Source: Closterium sp. NIES-65 (lineage: Eukaryota; Streptophyta; Zygnematophyceae; Desmidiales; Closteriaceae). From it: a stretch of DNA of 64,000 bases. Both the position numbers and the translations under genes were made by a program. Position 1 is the first letter of the stretch; every line of letters starts with the position of its first letter. The stretch is from the NCBI GenBank assembly GCA_948144175.1, contig CANXME010000889.1:1-64000 (forward strand), given 5' to 3'. Shown in pieces: positions 50,658-61,500 of the stretch. Under the pieces are notes generated by a model that was not told the origin of the DNA, did no database searches, and saw only the letters and a list, made by a program, of their open reading frames with translations.

Positions 50658-53600
50658 ATGTATGCTGTGACTTATAGTGAGGAGAATGAGGGTTACCGGT
50701 GTTTCCAGCCCGACCCGGACATTGGTACTGCTGCGCTAGGTGCTTGTGAGGCTGCTGCTCTAGGTGCCAGTGCGTCTGCGCTCTCAAGTACTGGTGAGAC
50801 TGCGCTCTCAGGTACTGCGTCGTCCTCGTCCTCCCTCACTTTCACACTTGACTCCGGGGCTTCTCGCTCCTTCTTTCGAGACCGCACTACCCTTACGCCG
50901 CTCGGCCGGCCGGTTGCAGTCTCCCTTGCTGACCCCTCTGGGGGTCCTGTCCTGTCTCACTTCTCCACTGTCCTCCCGTGTCTGGCTGCCCCTTCGGGCA
51001 CCCTGTCTGGTCTGTACCTTCCCTCGTTCTCTACGAACTTGGTGAGTGGCGCGGACCTGCAGGATGTGGGGGTTCACCAGTTCACTCCTGCGAGTCAGCG
51101 GGTGACCCACTGCACGGAGGCACGCACAGGCCGACACCTGGCCACGTTCTCGCGTCGGCCGGGGTCGAGTCTCTACACCCTGACCGTTGAGTCTCCTCCT
51201 GTCCCTGCGTCTGGTCAGGTGGCTGCGTCAGGTCAGGTGTTTGCTGCTGCGTCCCGGTCAGGTCCTGAGTCTGCCCCCTGTTCTTGTCGCCTCCTGTCTC
51301 ACGAGACTCTCCTGTGGCACCACCGTCTTGGCCACCCCTCCTTGCCCCGTCTTCGGAGCATGGCTTCCCGTGTCCTTGTCTCTGGTCTTCCCCAGTCTCT
51401 CCCTCCTCTCCCCTCCGGGCCAGGACCTTCCTGTGTCCCCTGTGTCGAGGGTCGCCTCCGGGCTACTCCTCACTCCTCCCACTTCCCCCCGACAGAGGCT
51501 CCCCTGCAGACGCTTCACATGGATGTGTGGGGCCCAGCCCCCGTCCGTGGGCAGGGTCACGAGCGCTACTTCCTGTTGGTGGTTGACGACTACTCGCGTT
51601 ACACCACAGTCCTCCCCTTGCGCAGCAAGGGTGCGGTCACTGAGGTGCTGATCGACTGGATCCGCGAGGCTCGTCTCCAGCTCAGGAAGAGTTTCGGCTC
51701 GGACTTCCCTGTTCTGCGTCTGCACTCGGACAGAGGCGGAGAGTTCTCTTCTCGCCTTCTGCGAGACTACTGTCGTGCACGGAGGATCCGCCAGACCTTC
51801 ACGCTTCCGGACTCACCACAGCAAAATGGGATTGCTGAGCGCCGCATTGGCATGGTCATGGATGTCGCTCGTACGTCCATGATGCATGCGGCTGCCCCCC
51901 ATTTTCTGTGGCCGTTTGCGGTGAGGTACGCGGCGCATCAGCCCAACCTTCACCCCCGGGTCTCTCGGCCTGCGGTGTCCCCCGCCTTGCTGTGGACGGG
52001 GAAGGTTGGCGATGCGTCTGTGTTCCGTGTCTGGGGATCTCGGGCGTTTGTCCGCGACTTGTCTGCGGACAAGCTGTCCCCTCGTGCTGCTCCCTGTGTC
52101 TTCCTTGGCTTCCCCACTGACGCCCCAGGGTGGCAGTTTTACCACCCCTCCTCTCGTCGTGTTTTGTCCTCCCAGGACGTCACGTTCGACGAGTCAGTCC
52201 CCTTCTACCGTCTCTTCCCCTACCGCACTCCTTCCCTCCCCCCTCCCCCGGACTTCCTTGTGCCGGTTCCCCCCCCGGTAGACCCCCTCCCCCCTCAGGT
52301 TCCTGCCCCCTCAGGTGTGTCCCAGGTAGACGCCGTTGACCCGGTCGAGGTTACTAGTGACTCTGGTGCTGCTGCGGGTGCTGAGCCTGGGGGTGCTGAC
52401 TCTGGGGGTGCTGTGCGCGGGGGTGCTGAGCCTGGGGGTGCTACTGATGGGGGTGCTGGGCCTGAGGGTGCTACTGCGGAGGGTGCGGAGCCTGGGGGTG
52501 CTGAGCCGGGGGGTGCTGTGCCTGGAGGTGCTGGGTCTGGGGTTGCTGGGTCGGGAGCTGCTGAGCCTGGGGGTGCTGAGCTGGGAGCTGCTGAGCCTGG
52601 GGGTGCTGCGTCTGGAGCTGCTGAGCCTGGGGGTGCTGCGTCTGGAGCTGCTGAGCCTGGGGTTTCTCCTGCTGCTGCGTCTCGCCGGGAGCCCCTCTCT
52701 CCACAGGAGCTGCGCGAGTGGTTCGCTCGCCGCTGGAGGCGTGCTGCTGAGTCTGGAGGTGCTGTTGGAGCTGGAGCTGGAGCTTCTTCGACCGTCGAGG
52801 GTGCGGGTGCTGCCGGTCCTGGAGCTGCTGGACCTGCGGGTCCTCCTGGAGCTGGAAGTGCTGAGGGCGTTGGTGCTGAGCCTACTGCTGTTGGTCCTGC
52901 CGCTGGAGGTGTGGGTGGCGCTGGTGCTGTCGCTGAGGGTGCTGGTGCTGTCCCTGCTGAGTCTGGAGCTGCCGTGCGGCCTCGACCGTACTTGGTTCCG
53001 CTCCTGCAGCAGGTTCTTGGTCTTTCTCCTCCAGTAGAGGGTCCACCGCCTGTCCAGTCGCAGTCCCTACTGGAGCCTTCCTCTCCACTGCCTGCTCCCT
53101 CTCCTTACACTGGTCCTACTGGGGGTCTTGCTGAGCGTCGTGAGCCTGCATCTCGTCCCGCGTCGCCTTTTCGTGCTGCTCGCGCTAGTGGTCGCAGTTC
53201 GCGTCAACGTCCTCCTCCTGTCCCTGGCACCCACCGGATGTCTTTGCGTCCGTCCACTGCTCCTCTGCGTGCCCCTTTGCCTTCTCCTCCTGAGTCCTCT
53301 CTTCCTGCGCTTGCCGACCGTGAGTCGGACTCTCTTCGTGCTGCCAGTCCTACTGTCACGCGTCTGCTTGCTACTGTCGTCACTGACCCCTCTTTTGAGT
53401 CCACTGCTGCGTCTGCTCTTGTCGCTGAGCTCGTCGACTTTGCTGCTCGCTGTCGTCTCGACTACGCTGCTAGTCTTGTTGCTGAGTCTGCGTCTGTCTG
53501 TCCTCCGTCCGTCGGGGGTGAGTGTGCTCTTGGCACGGACGTCCTAGAGGACAGGCAGGAGGAGTTACAGTGTCTAGCGGCTGCTTCACCTCATCTCGCG

Positions 53601-55223
53601 TCTGTACTGCTTGCCCCTGAGGGAGACCCGGATGCACTAGACATCCCGACTCCGCGTTCTTACGCGGAGGCCGTAGAGGGTCCCTACTCCTCTCAGTGGC
53701 AGGCAGCTATGGATGCAGAGATGGCTTCCTGGAAGTCCACAGGCACCTACGTTGACGCGGTTCCCCCTCCTGGGGCGAACATCGTCAGTGGCATGTGGAT
53801 CTTCAGGGTGAAGCGGCCGCCGGGCTCTCCACCTGTCTTCAAGGCACGGTACGTTGCTCGTGGTTTCAGTCAGCGGCAGGGAGTTGACTACTTTCAGACC
53901 TTCTCTCCCACCCCGAAGATGACCACTCTTCGGGTGCTGCTGCACATAGCCGCTCAGCGCGACTACGAGCTTCACTCTCTCGACTTCAGCACTGCGTTCT
54001 TGCAGGGTAGCCTGCACGAGGAGATCTGGCTTCGCCGTCCACCTGGCTTCACTGGGACTTTCCCTCCTGGCACCCAGTGGAGCCTCCGACGGCCAGTCTA
54101 CGGTCTCCGCCAGGCACCGCGTGAGTGGCACGACACACTGAGGACTACGCTTGCGGCCCTTGGGTTTGCTCCTTCTACTGCTGACCCGTCGCTGTTTCTT
54201 CGCACCGACACTTCCCTGCCGCCGTTCTACATCCTCGTGTACGTCGACGACTTGGTCTTTGCCACAGCGGACACTGCTGGACTCGCCTACGTGAAGTCCG
54301 AGCTGCTGAAGAGACACACGTGCACAGACCTGGGTGAACTGCGCAGCTACCTTGGCTTGCAGATCACTCGGGACAGAGCACGCCGCACCATTACCTTGAC
54401 TCAGTCACACATGGTGCAGCAGGTCCTTCAGCGCTTCGGCTTCACGTACTCCTCGCCTCAGGCCACTCCTCTGCCTACTCGCCACTCACTCTCAGCTCTG
54501 CCTTCGGATGAGTCCGTAGAGTCGAGTGGTCCGTATGCAGAGCTTGTTGGCTGCCTCATGTACCTGATGACCTGCACACGACCTGACCTTGCATACCCTC
54601 TGAGCATTCTTGCACGCTATGTTGCTCCTGGGAGACATAGACCAGAGCACATGGCTGCAGCGAAGAGGGTATTGCGCTACCTGTGCAGTACGTCGGGCAT
54701 GGGGCTAGTGCTTGGAGGGCGGAGTCCAGTGGTCCTTACCGGCCACGCGGACGCTTCTTGGGCTGACGACCAGGCTACGCAGCGGTCGTCACAGGGTTAC
54801 ACCTTCAGCCTTGGTTCCGGCTCTGTCTCGTGGCGGTCTACTCGCTCGTCTTCGGTTCTCGGCTCCAGTTGTGAGGCTGAGATCTACGCCGGGGCCATGG
54901 CTGCACAGGAGCTTCGCTGGCTCACCTACCTGCTGACTGACCTTGGAGAGCCGCCTCGTTCTCCTCCAGTGCTATACGTAGACAACAAGGCCATGCTGGC
55001 CTTGTGTCGAGAGCAGCGCTTGGAGCACAGAACGAAGCACATTGCTCTCCGCTACTTCCTTGCTCGTGAGCTGCAGCAGCGTGGTCAGTTGCGACTTGCG
55101 TACGTGGCCTCTGAGGCCAACACTGCTGATGTGTTCACCAAGGCACTCGCGCCTTGTGACCATCAGCGCTTTTGCACCCAGCTGGGTCTTGTGCCTGTCT
55201 TGCCTCACTTGCTCTCCTCTTGA
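50658..55223 (+). CDS. pol: Copia Pol polyprotein: protease, integrase, reverse transcriptase, RNase H
   Basis: This 1521-residue ORF is uninterrupted. The protease has FTLDSGASRSFF with the catalytic Asp at 65. The integrase zinc domain has HHRLGH (221-226) and CVPC (259-262). The integrase core has D289 (HMDVWGP), D358 (HSDRGGEF) and E394 (QNGIAERR), a D,D-35-E arrangement, followed by the WGSRAFV and VFLGFP blocks usual in copia. Residues 520-1000 are a low-complexity Pro/Ala/Gly linker, which makes this Pol unusually long. Reverse transcriptase starts near 1011, with D1109 in LDFSTAFLQG and YVDD at 1195-1198. RNase H has D1365, EAE at 1406-1408, D1442 in VDNKA and D1491 in ADVFTK. The annotated ATG is simply the first in frame; translation probably begins in gag. 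All key residues are intact, so the enzymes look functional. Confidence 0.95.
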   Translation: MYAVTYSEENEGYRCFQPDPDIGTAALGACEAAALGASASALSSTGETALSGTASSSSSLTFTLDSGASRSFFRDRTTLTPLGRPVAVSLADPSGGPVLSHFSTVLPCLAAPSGTLSGLYLPSFSTNLVSGADLQDVGVHQFTPASQRVTHCTEARTGRHLATFSRRPGSSLYTLTVESPPVPASGQVAASGQVFAAASRSGPESAPCSCRLLSHETLLWHHRLGHPSLPRLRSMASRVLVSGLPQSLPPLPSGPGPSCVPCVEGRLRATPHSSHFPPTEAPLQTLHMDVWGPAPVRGQGHERYFLLVVDDYSRYTTVLPLRSKGAVTEVLIDWIREARLQLRKSFGSDFPVLRLHSDRGGEFSSRLLRDYCRARRIRQTFTLPDSPQQNGIAERRIGMVMDVARTSMMHAAAPHFLWPFAVRYAAHQPNLHPRVSRPAVSPALLWTGKVGDASVFRVWGSRAFVRDLSADKLSPRAAPCVFLGFPTDAPGWQFYHPSSRRVLSSQDVTFDESVPFYRLFPYRTPSLPPPPDFLVPVPPPVDPLPPQVPAPSGVSQVDAVDPVEVTSDSGAAAGAEPGGADSGGAVRGGAEPGGATDGGAGPEGATAEGAEPGGAEPGGAVPGGAGSGVAGSGAAEPGGAELGAAEPGGAASGAAEPGGAASGAAEPGVSPAAASRREPLSPQELREWFARRWRRAAESGGAVGAGAGASSTVEGAGAAGPGAAGPAGPPGAGSAEGVGAEPTAVGPAAGGVGGAGAVAEGAGAVPAESGAAVRPRPYLVPLLQQVLGLSPPVEGPPPVQSQSLLEPSSPLPAPSPYTGPTGGLAERREPASRPASPFRAARASGRSSRQRPPPVPGTHRMSLRPSTAPLRAPLPSPPESSLPALADRESDSLRAASPTVTRLLATVVTDPSFESTAASALVAELVDFAARCRLDYAASLVAESASVCPPSVGGECALGTDVLEDRQEELQCLAAASPHLASVLLAPEGDPDALDIPTPRSYAEAVEGPYSSQWQAAMDAEMASWKSTGTYVDAVPPPGANIVSGMWIFRVKRPPGSPPVFKARYVARGFSQRQGVDYFQTFSPTPKMTTLRVLLHIAAQRDYELHSLDFSTAFLQGSLHEEIWLRRPPGFTGTFPPGTQWSLRRPVYGLRQAPREWHDTLRTTLAALGFAPSTADPSLFLRTDTSLPPFYILVYVDDLVFATADTAGLAYVKSELLKRHTCTDLGELRSYLGLQITRDRARRTITLTQSHMVQQVLQRFGFTYSSPQATPLPTRHSLSALPSDESVESSGPYAELVGCLMYLMTCTRPDLAYPLSILARYVAPGRHRPEHMAAAKRVLRYLCSTSGMGLVLGGRSPVVLTGHADASWADDQATQRSSQGYTFSLGSGSVSWRSTRSSSVLGSSCEAEIYAGAMAAQELRWLTYLLTDLGEPPRSPPVLYVDNKAMLALCREQRLEHRTKHIALRYFLARELQQRGQLRLAYVASEANTADVFTKALAPCDHQRFCTQLGLVPVLPHLLSS
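52366..52665 (+). repeat. 15-bp coding minisatellite (Glu-Pro-Gly-Gly-Ala) in pol
   Basis: Tandem copies of CCTGGGGGTGCTGAG and variants encode about 20 repeats of the pentapeptide EPGGA (residues 570-669) between integrase and reverse transcriptase. The period preserves the reading frame. Codon positions vary in register with the repeat, as expected from slippage. The stretch probably forms a flexible linker. Confidence 0.9.
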
Positions 55224-55434
55224 CTTCACTTGAACTGTGACATATATATATACCTGCTCTTGCTTGTCTAGTTTTATATATATGTCTGTACTCCTGCATG
55301 TGAACTGGCCTCTGGCCCTGCTCTTGTGCTCGGACTGTGTGGTGACTTTGTGATCCACCCTGAGCTTGCTTTGTTTTGCTTTGCTTGACTGGTCTTGTGA
55401 CCCCTTGTTCTCCCCCACTTTGCCTATGGGGGTG
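55224..55434 (+). other. 3' untranslated region with an AT-rich hairpin
   Basis: No gene is present. A 12-bp perfect inverted repeat, GACATATATATA (55239-55250) and TATATATATGTC (55275-55286), with a 24-base loop begins 16 bases after the pol stop codon. Pyrimidine-rich sequence with TTTGTTTTGCTTTGCTTG follows near 55370. Elsewhere in the element AT runs are rare, so the hairpin stands out. Confidence 0.75.
55426..55434 (+). other. Probable polypurine tract
   Basis: ATGGGGGTG lies directly before the 3' LTR. The run of five G is the only purine-rich stretch at the right place for priming of plus-strand DNA. It is short and interrupted by T, so the assignment rests mainly on position. Confidence 0.5.
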
Positions 55435-55564
55435 TGTTAGATTATCATAGCTGATGCATGTTTGTAGGCTATAGTGGGGTAGCACATATGGGGTACAGTT
55501 TTCTAGGGTTGTATTTGTACCCAACTCTGACTTAGTCATTTCATTCCTGTTCTCTTCTCTCACA
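55435..55564 (+). repeat. 3' LTR (130 bp)
   Basis: It begins TGTTAGATTATC and ends TTCTCTCACA. It is the same length as the 5' LTR and identical except for T instead of C at position 4 and C instead of T near the end. Confidence 0.96.
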
Positions 55565-55569
55565 TCTAA
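55565..55569. repeat. Target-site duplication TCTAA, right copy
   Basis: This partner of 48093-48097 is followed by TGCATATGTATATGG, the normal continuation of the B monomer. Confidence 0.97.
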
Positions 55570-58500
55570 TGCATATGTATATGGAAAATGGTGCATTGGC
55601 CAGGTCGGTCAGTATGGGAACTTAGAGCGCAAATGCCAGGGAGAACGGAAGCGCTCAGATCTCGCATAGTACACGGAATCTAGTGGTCTCACTCAAATAG
55701 AAGGTAGGAAATAAATTCATCTAGTGAACGTAAGGGTTTGAATGGTAACTAACGCACATGTGTAGAGAAAATGGTGCATCGGCCAGTTTGGCCTGCATTT
55801 CGCACTCATGGTGCAAGTAGGGCCAAGGAGAACGGAAACGCTCATTTCTCAAAACTAAAGGGAATCTAGCGGTCTCATTGATCAGAAGGTGGGAAATATA
55901 TAAATCTAGTGAGCTAATAAGGTTCGAAAGGAATCTAATGCATATGTATATGGAAAGTGGTGCATTGGCCAGGTCGGTCAGTATGGGAACTTAGAGTGCA
56001 AATGCCAGAGAGAACGGAAGCGCTCAGATCTCGCATAGTACACGGAATCTAGTGGTCTCACTCAAATAGAAGGTAGGAAATAAATTCATCTAGTGAACGT
56101 AAGGGTTTGAAAGGTAACTAACGCACATGTGTAGAGAAAATGGTGCATCGGCCAGTCTGGCCGGCATTTCGCACTTATAGTGCAAGTAGGGCCAAGGAGA
56201 ACGGAAACGCTCATTTCTCAAAAATAAAGGGAATCTAGTGGTCTCACTCGATCAGAAGGTGGGAAATATATCAATCTAGTGAGCTAATAAGGTTCAGAAG
56301 GAATCTAATGCATATGTATATGGAAAGTGGTGCATTGGCCAGGTCGGTCAGTATGAGAACTTAGAGTGCAAATGATTGGGAGAACGGAATCGCTCAGATC
56401 TCGCATCATACACGCAATCTAGTGGTGTCACTCAATTATAAGGTAGGAAATAAATTCATCTAGTGAATGTAAGGGTTTGAAAGGTAACTAACGCACATGT
56501 GTAGAGAAAATGGTGCATCGGCCAGTCTGGCCGGCATTTCGCACTCATAGTGCAGGTGGGGCCAGGGAGAACGGAAACGCTCGTTTCTCAAAAAGTAGAG
56601 GGAATCTAACGGTCTCACTCAATTAGAAGGTGGGAAATATATAAATCTAGTCAGCTAAAAAGGTTTGAAAGGTATTCAACGCACATGTATAGAGAAAATG
56701 GTGCATTGGCCAGGTCGGTCAGTATCGGAACTTAAAATGCAAATGCCAGGGAGAACGAAAACGCTCAAATCTCCCATAGTACACGGAATCAAGCGGTCTC
56801 ACTCAAATAGAAAGTAGGAAATATATTCATCTAGTGAACGTAAGGGTTTGAAAGGTAACTAACGCACATGTGTAGAGAAAATTGTGCATCGGCCAGTCTG
56901 GCCGGCATTTCGCACTTATAGTGCAACTAGGGCCAAGGAGAACAGAAACGCTCATTTCTCAAGAAGTAGAGGGAATCTAGCGGTCTCACTCGATCACAAG
57001 GTGGGAAATATATAAATCTAGTGAGCTAATAAGGTTGGAAAGGAATCTAATGCATATGTATATGGAAAATGGTGCATTGGCCAGGTCAGTCAGTATGGGA
57101 ACTTGGAGTGCAAATGCCAGGGAGAACGGAAGCGCTCAGATCTCGCATAGCACACGGAATCTAGTGGTCTCACTCAAATAGAAGGTAGGAAATAAATTCA
57201 TCTAGTGAACGTAAGGGTTTGAAAGGTAACTAACGCACATGTGTAGAGAAAATGGTGCATCGGCCAGTCTGGCCGGCATTTCGCACTTATAGTGCAAGTA
57301 GGGCCAAGGAGAACGGAAACGCTCATTTCTCAAAAAGTAAAGGGAATCTAGCGGTCTCACTCGATCAGAAGGTGGGAAATATATAAATCTAGTGAGCTAA
57401 TAAGGTTCGAAAGGAATCTAATGCATATGTATATGGAAAATGGTGCATTGGCCAGGTCGGTCAGTATGGGAACTTAGAGTGCAAATGCCAGGGAGAACGG
57501 AAGCGCTCAGATCTCGCATAGTACACGGAATCTAGTGGTCTCACTCAAATAGAAGGTAGGAAATATATTCATCTAGTGAACGTAAGGGTTTGAAAGGTAA
57601 CTAACGCACATGTGTAGAGAAAATGGTGCATCGGCCAGTCTGGCCGGCATTTCGCACTTATAGTGCAAGTAGGGCCAAGGAGAACGGAAACGCTCATTTC
57701 TCAAAAAGGAAATGGAATCTAGCGGTCTCACTCGATCAGAAGGTGGGAAATGTTTAAATCTAGTGAGCTAATAAGGCTCGGAAGGAATCTAATGCATATG
57801 TATATGAAAAGTGGTGCATTGGCCAGGTCGGTCAGTATGGGAACTTAGAGTGCAAATGCCTGGGAGAACGGAACCGCTCAGATCTCGCATAATACACGGA
57901 ATCTAGTGGTCTCACTCAAATATAAGGTAGGAAATATATTCATCTAGTGAACGTAAGGGTTTGAAAGGTAACTAACGCACATGTGTAGAGAAAATGGTGC
58001 ATCGGCCAGTCTGGCCGGCATTTCGCACTCATAGTGCAGGTGGGGCCAGGGAGAACGGAAACGCTCGTTTCTCAAAAAGTAGAGGGGATCTAACGGTCTC
58101 ACTCAATCACAAGTTGGGAAATATATAAATCTAGTGAGCTAATAAGGTTCGAAAGGAATCTAATGCATATGTATATGGAAAGTGGTGCATTGGCCAGGTC
58201 GGTCAGTATGGGAACTTAGAGTGCAAATGCCAGGGAGAACGGAAGCGCTCAGATCTCGCATAGTACACGGAATCTAGTGGTCTCACTCAAATAGAAGGTA
58301 GGAAATAAACTCATCTAGTGAACGTAAGGGTTTGAAAGGTAACTAACGCACATGTGTAGAGAAAATGGTGCATCGGCCAGTCTGGCCGGCATTTCGCACT
58401 TATAGTGCAACTAGGGCCAAGGAGAACGGAAACGCTCATTTCTCAAAAAGTAGAGGGAATCTAGCGGTCTCACTCGATCAAAAGGTGGGAAATATATAAA

Positions 58501-61500
58501 TCTAGTGAGCTAATAAGGTTAGAAAGGAATCTAATGCATATGTATATGGAAAATGGTGCATTGGCCAGGTCGGTCAGTATCGGAACTTAGAGTGCAAATG
58601 CCAGGGAGAACGGAAGCGCTCAGATCTCGCATAGTACACGGAATCTAGTGGTCTCACTCAAATAGAAGGTAGGAAATAGACATTTAGTATACGTAAGGGT
58701 TTGAAAGGTAACTAACGCACATGTGTAGAGAAAATGGTGCATCGGCCAGTCTGGCCGGCATTTCGCACTTATAGTGCAACTAGGGCCAAGGAGAACGGAA
58801 ACGCTCATTTCTCAAAAAGTATAGGGAATCTAGCGGTCTCACTCGATCAGAAGGTGGGAAATATATAGATCTAGACAGCTAATAAGGTTCGAAAGGAATC
58901 TAATGCATATGTATATGGAAAATGGTGCATTGGCCAGGTCGGCCAGTATGGGAACTTAGAGTGCAAATGCCAGAGAGAACGGAAGCGCTCAGATCTCGCA
59001 TAGTACATGGAATCTAGTGGTCTCACTCAAATAGAAGGTAGGAAATAAATTCATCTAGTGAACGTAAGGGTTTGAAAGGTAACTAACGCACATGTGTAGA
59101 GAAAATGGTGCATCGGCCAGTCTGGCCGGCATTTCGCACTTATAGTGCAAGTAGGGCCAAGGAGAACGGAAACGCTTATTTCTCAAAAAGTAAAGGGAAT
59201 CTAGCGGTCTCACTCGATGAGAAGGTGGGAAATATATAAATCTAGTGAGCTAATAAGGTTCGAAAGGAATCTAATGCATATGTATATGGAAAGTGGTGCA
59301 TTGGCCAGGTCGGTCAGTATGGGAACTTAGAGTGCAAATGCCAGGGAGAACGGAAGCGCTCAGATCTCGCATAGTACACGGAATCTAATGGTCTCACTCA
59401 AATAGAAGGTAGGAAATAAATTCATCTAGTGAATGTAAGGGTTTGAAAGGTAACTAACGCACATGTGTAGAGAAAATGGTGCATCGGCCAGTCTGGCCGG
59501 CATTTTGCACTTATAGTGCAACTAGGGCCAAGGAGAACGGAAACGCTCATTTCTCAAAAAGTAGAGGGAATCTAGCGGTCTCACTCGATCAGAAGGTGGG
59601 AAATATACAAATCTAGTGAGCTAATAAGGTTTGAAAGGAATCTAATGCATATTTATATGGAAAATGGTGCATTGGCTAGGTCGGTCAGTATGGGAACTTA
59701 GAGTGCAAATGCCAGGGAGAACGGAAGCGCTCAGATCTCGCATAGTACACGGAATCTAGTGGTCTAACTCAAATAGAAGGTAGGAAATAAATTCATCTAG
59801 TGAACGTAAGGGTTTGAAAGGTAACTAACGCACATGTGTAGAGAAAATGGTGCATCGGCCAGTCTGGCCGGCATTTCGCACTTATAGTGCAAGTAGGGCC
59901 AAGGAGAACGGAAACGCTCATTTCTCAAAAAGTAGAGGGAATCTAGCGGTCTCACTCGATCAGAAGGTGGGAAATATATAAATCTAGTGAGCTAATAAGG
60001 TTCGAAAGGAATCTAATGCATATGTATATGGAAAATGGTGCATTGGCCAGGTCGGTCAGTATGGGAACTTAGAGTGCAAATGCAAGGGAGAACGGAAGCG
60101 CTCAGATCTCGCATAGTACACGGAATCTAGTGGTCTCACTCAAATAGAAGGTAGGAAATAAATTCATCTAGTGAACGTAAGGGTTTGAAAGGTAACTAAC
60201 GCACATGTGTAGAGAAAATGGTGCATCGGCCAGTCTGGCCGGCATTTCGCACTTATAGTGCAACTAGGGCCAAGGAGAACGGAAACGCTCATTTCTCAAA
60301 AAGTAAAGGGAATCTAGTGGTCTCACTCGATCAGAAGGTGGGAAATATATAAATCTAGTGAGCTAATAAGGTTCGAAAGGAATCTAATGCATATGTATAT
60401 GGAAAATGGTGCATTGGCCAGGTCGGTCAGTATGGGAACTTAGAGTGCAAATGCCAGGGAGAACGGATGCGCTCAGATCTCGCATAGTACACGGAATCTA
60501 GTGGTCTCACTCAAATAGAAGGTAGGAAATAAATTCATCTAGTGAACGTAAGGGTTTGAAAGGTAACTAACGCACATGTGTAGAGAAAATGGTGCATCGG
60601 CCAGTCTGGCCGGCATTTCGCACTCATAGTGCAGGTGGGGCCAGGGAGAACGGAAACGCTCGTTTCTCAAAAAGGAGGGGGAATCCAACGGTCTCACTCG
60701 ATCAGAAGGTGGGAAATATATAAATCTAGTCAGCTAAAAAGGTTTGATAGTATTCAATGCACATGTATATAGAAAATGGTGCATTGGCCAGGTCGGTCAG
60801 TATCGGAACTTAAAATGCAAATGCCAGGGAGAACGGAAGCGCTCAGATCTCGCATAGTACACGGAATCTAGTGGTCTCACTCAAATAGAAAGTAGGAAAT
60901 ATATTCATCTAGTGAACGTAAGGGTTTGAAAGGTAACTAACGCACATGTGTAGAGAAAATTGTGCATCGGCCAGTCTGGCCGGCATTTCGCACTTATAGT
61001 GCAACTAGGGCCAAGGAGAACGGAAACGCTCATTTCTCAAAAAGTAATGGGAATCTAGCGGTCTCACTCGATCAGAAGATGGGAAATATATAAATCTGGT
61101 GAGCTAATAAGGTTCGAAAGGAATCTAATGCATATGTATATGGAAAATGGTGCATTGGCCAGGTCGGTCAGTATGGGAACTTAGAGTGCAAATGCCAGGG
61201 AGAACGGAAGCGCTCAGATCTCGCATAGTTCACGGAATCTAGTGGTCTCACTCAAATAGAAGGTAGGAAATAAATTCATCTAGTGAACATAAGGGTTTGA
61301 AAGGTAACTAATGCACATGTGTAGAGAAAATGGTGCATCGGCCAGTCTGGCCGGCATTTCGCACTTATAGTGCAAGTAGGGCCAAGGAGAACGGAAACGC
61401 TGATTTCTCAAAAAGTAAAGGGAATCTAGCGGTCTCACTCGATCAGAAGGTGGGAAATATATAAATCTAGTGAGCTAATAAGGTTCAGAAGGAATCGAAT

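Larger units (their letters stand above)
48098..55564 (+). mobile_element. Complete Ty1/copia-type LTR retrotransposon (7467 bp)
   Basis: The element has 130-bp LTRs at each end, a 5-bp target duplication, a probable primer-binding site, a structured GC-rich leader, gag, pol and a short 3' untranslated region. Pol order (protease, integrase, reverse transcriptase, RNase H) places it in the copia superfamily and not gypsy. Its base composition is strikingly GC-rich against the AT-rich satellite around it. The LTRs differ at two positions in 130 (position 4, C/T, and one T/C near the end), so the insertion is recent. All pol catalytic residues are present, but a TAG and a frame change separate gag from pol, so autonomy is uncertain. 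Confidence 0.97.

Noticed and set aside
49381..54317. Antisense and alternative-frame ORFs over gag and pol
   Set aside because: They are shadows of the GC-rich coding frames. The sense frames carry all the retroelement motifs.
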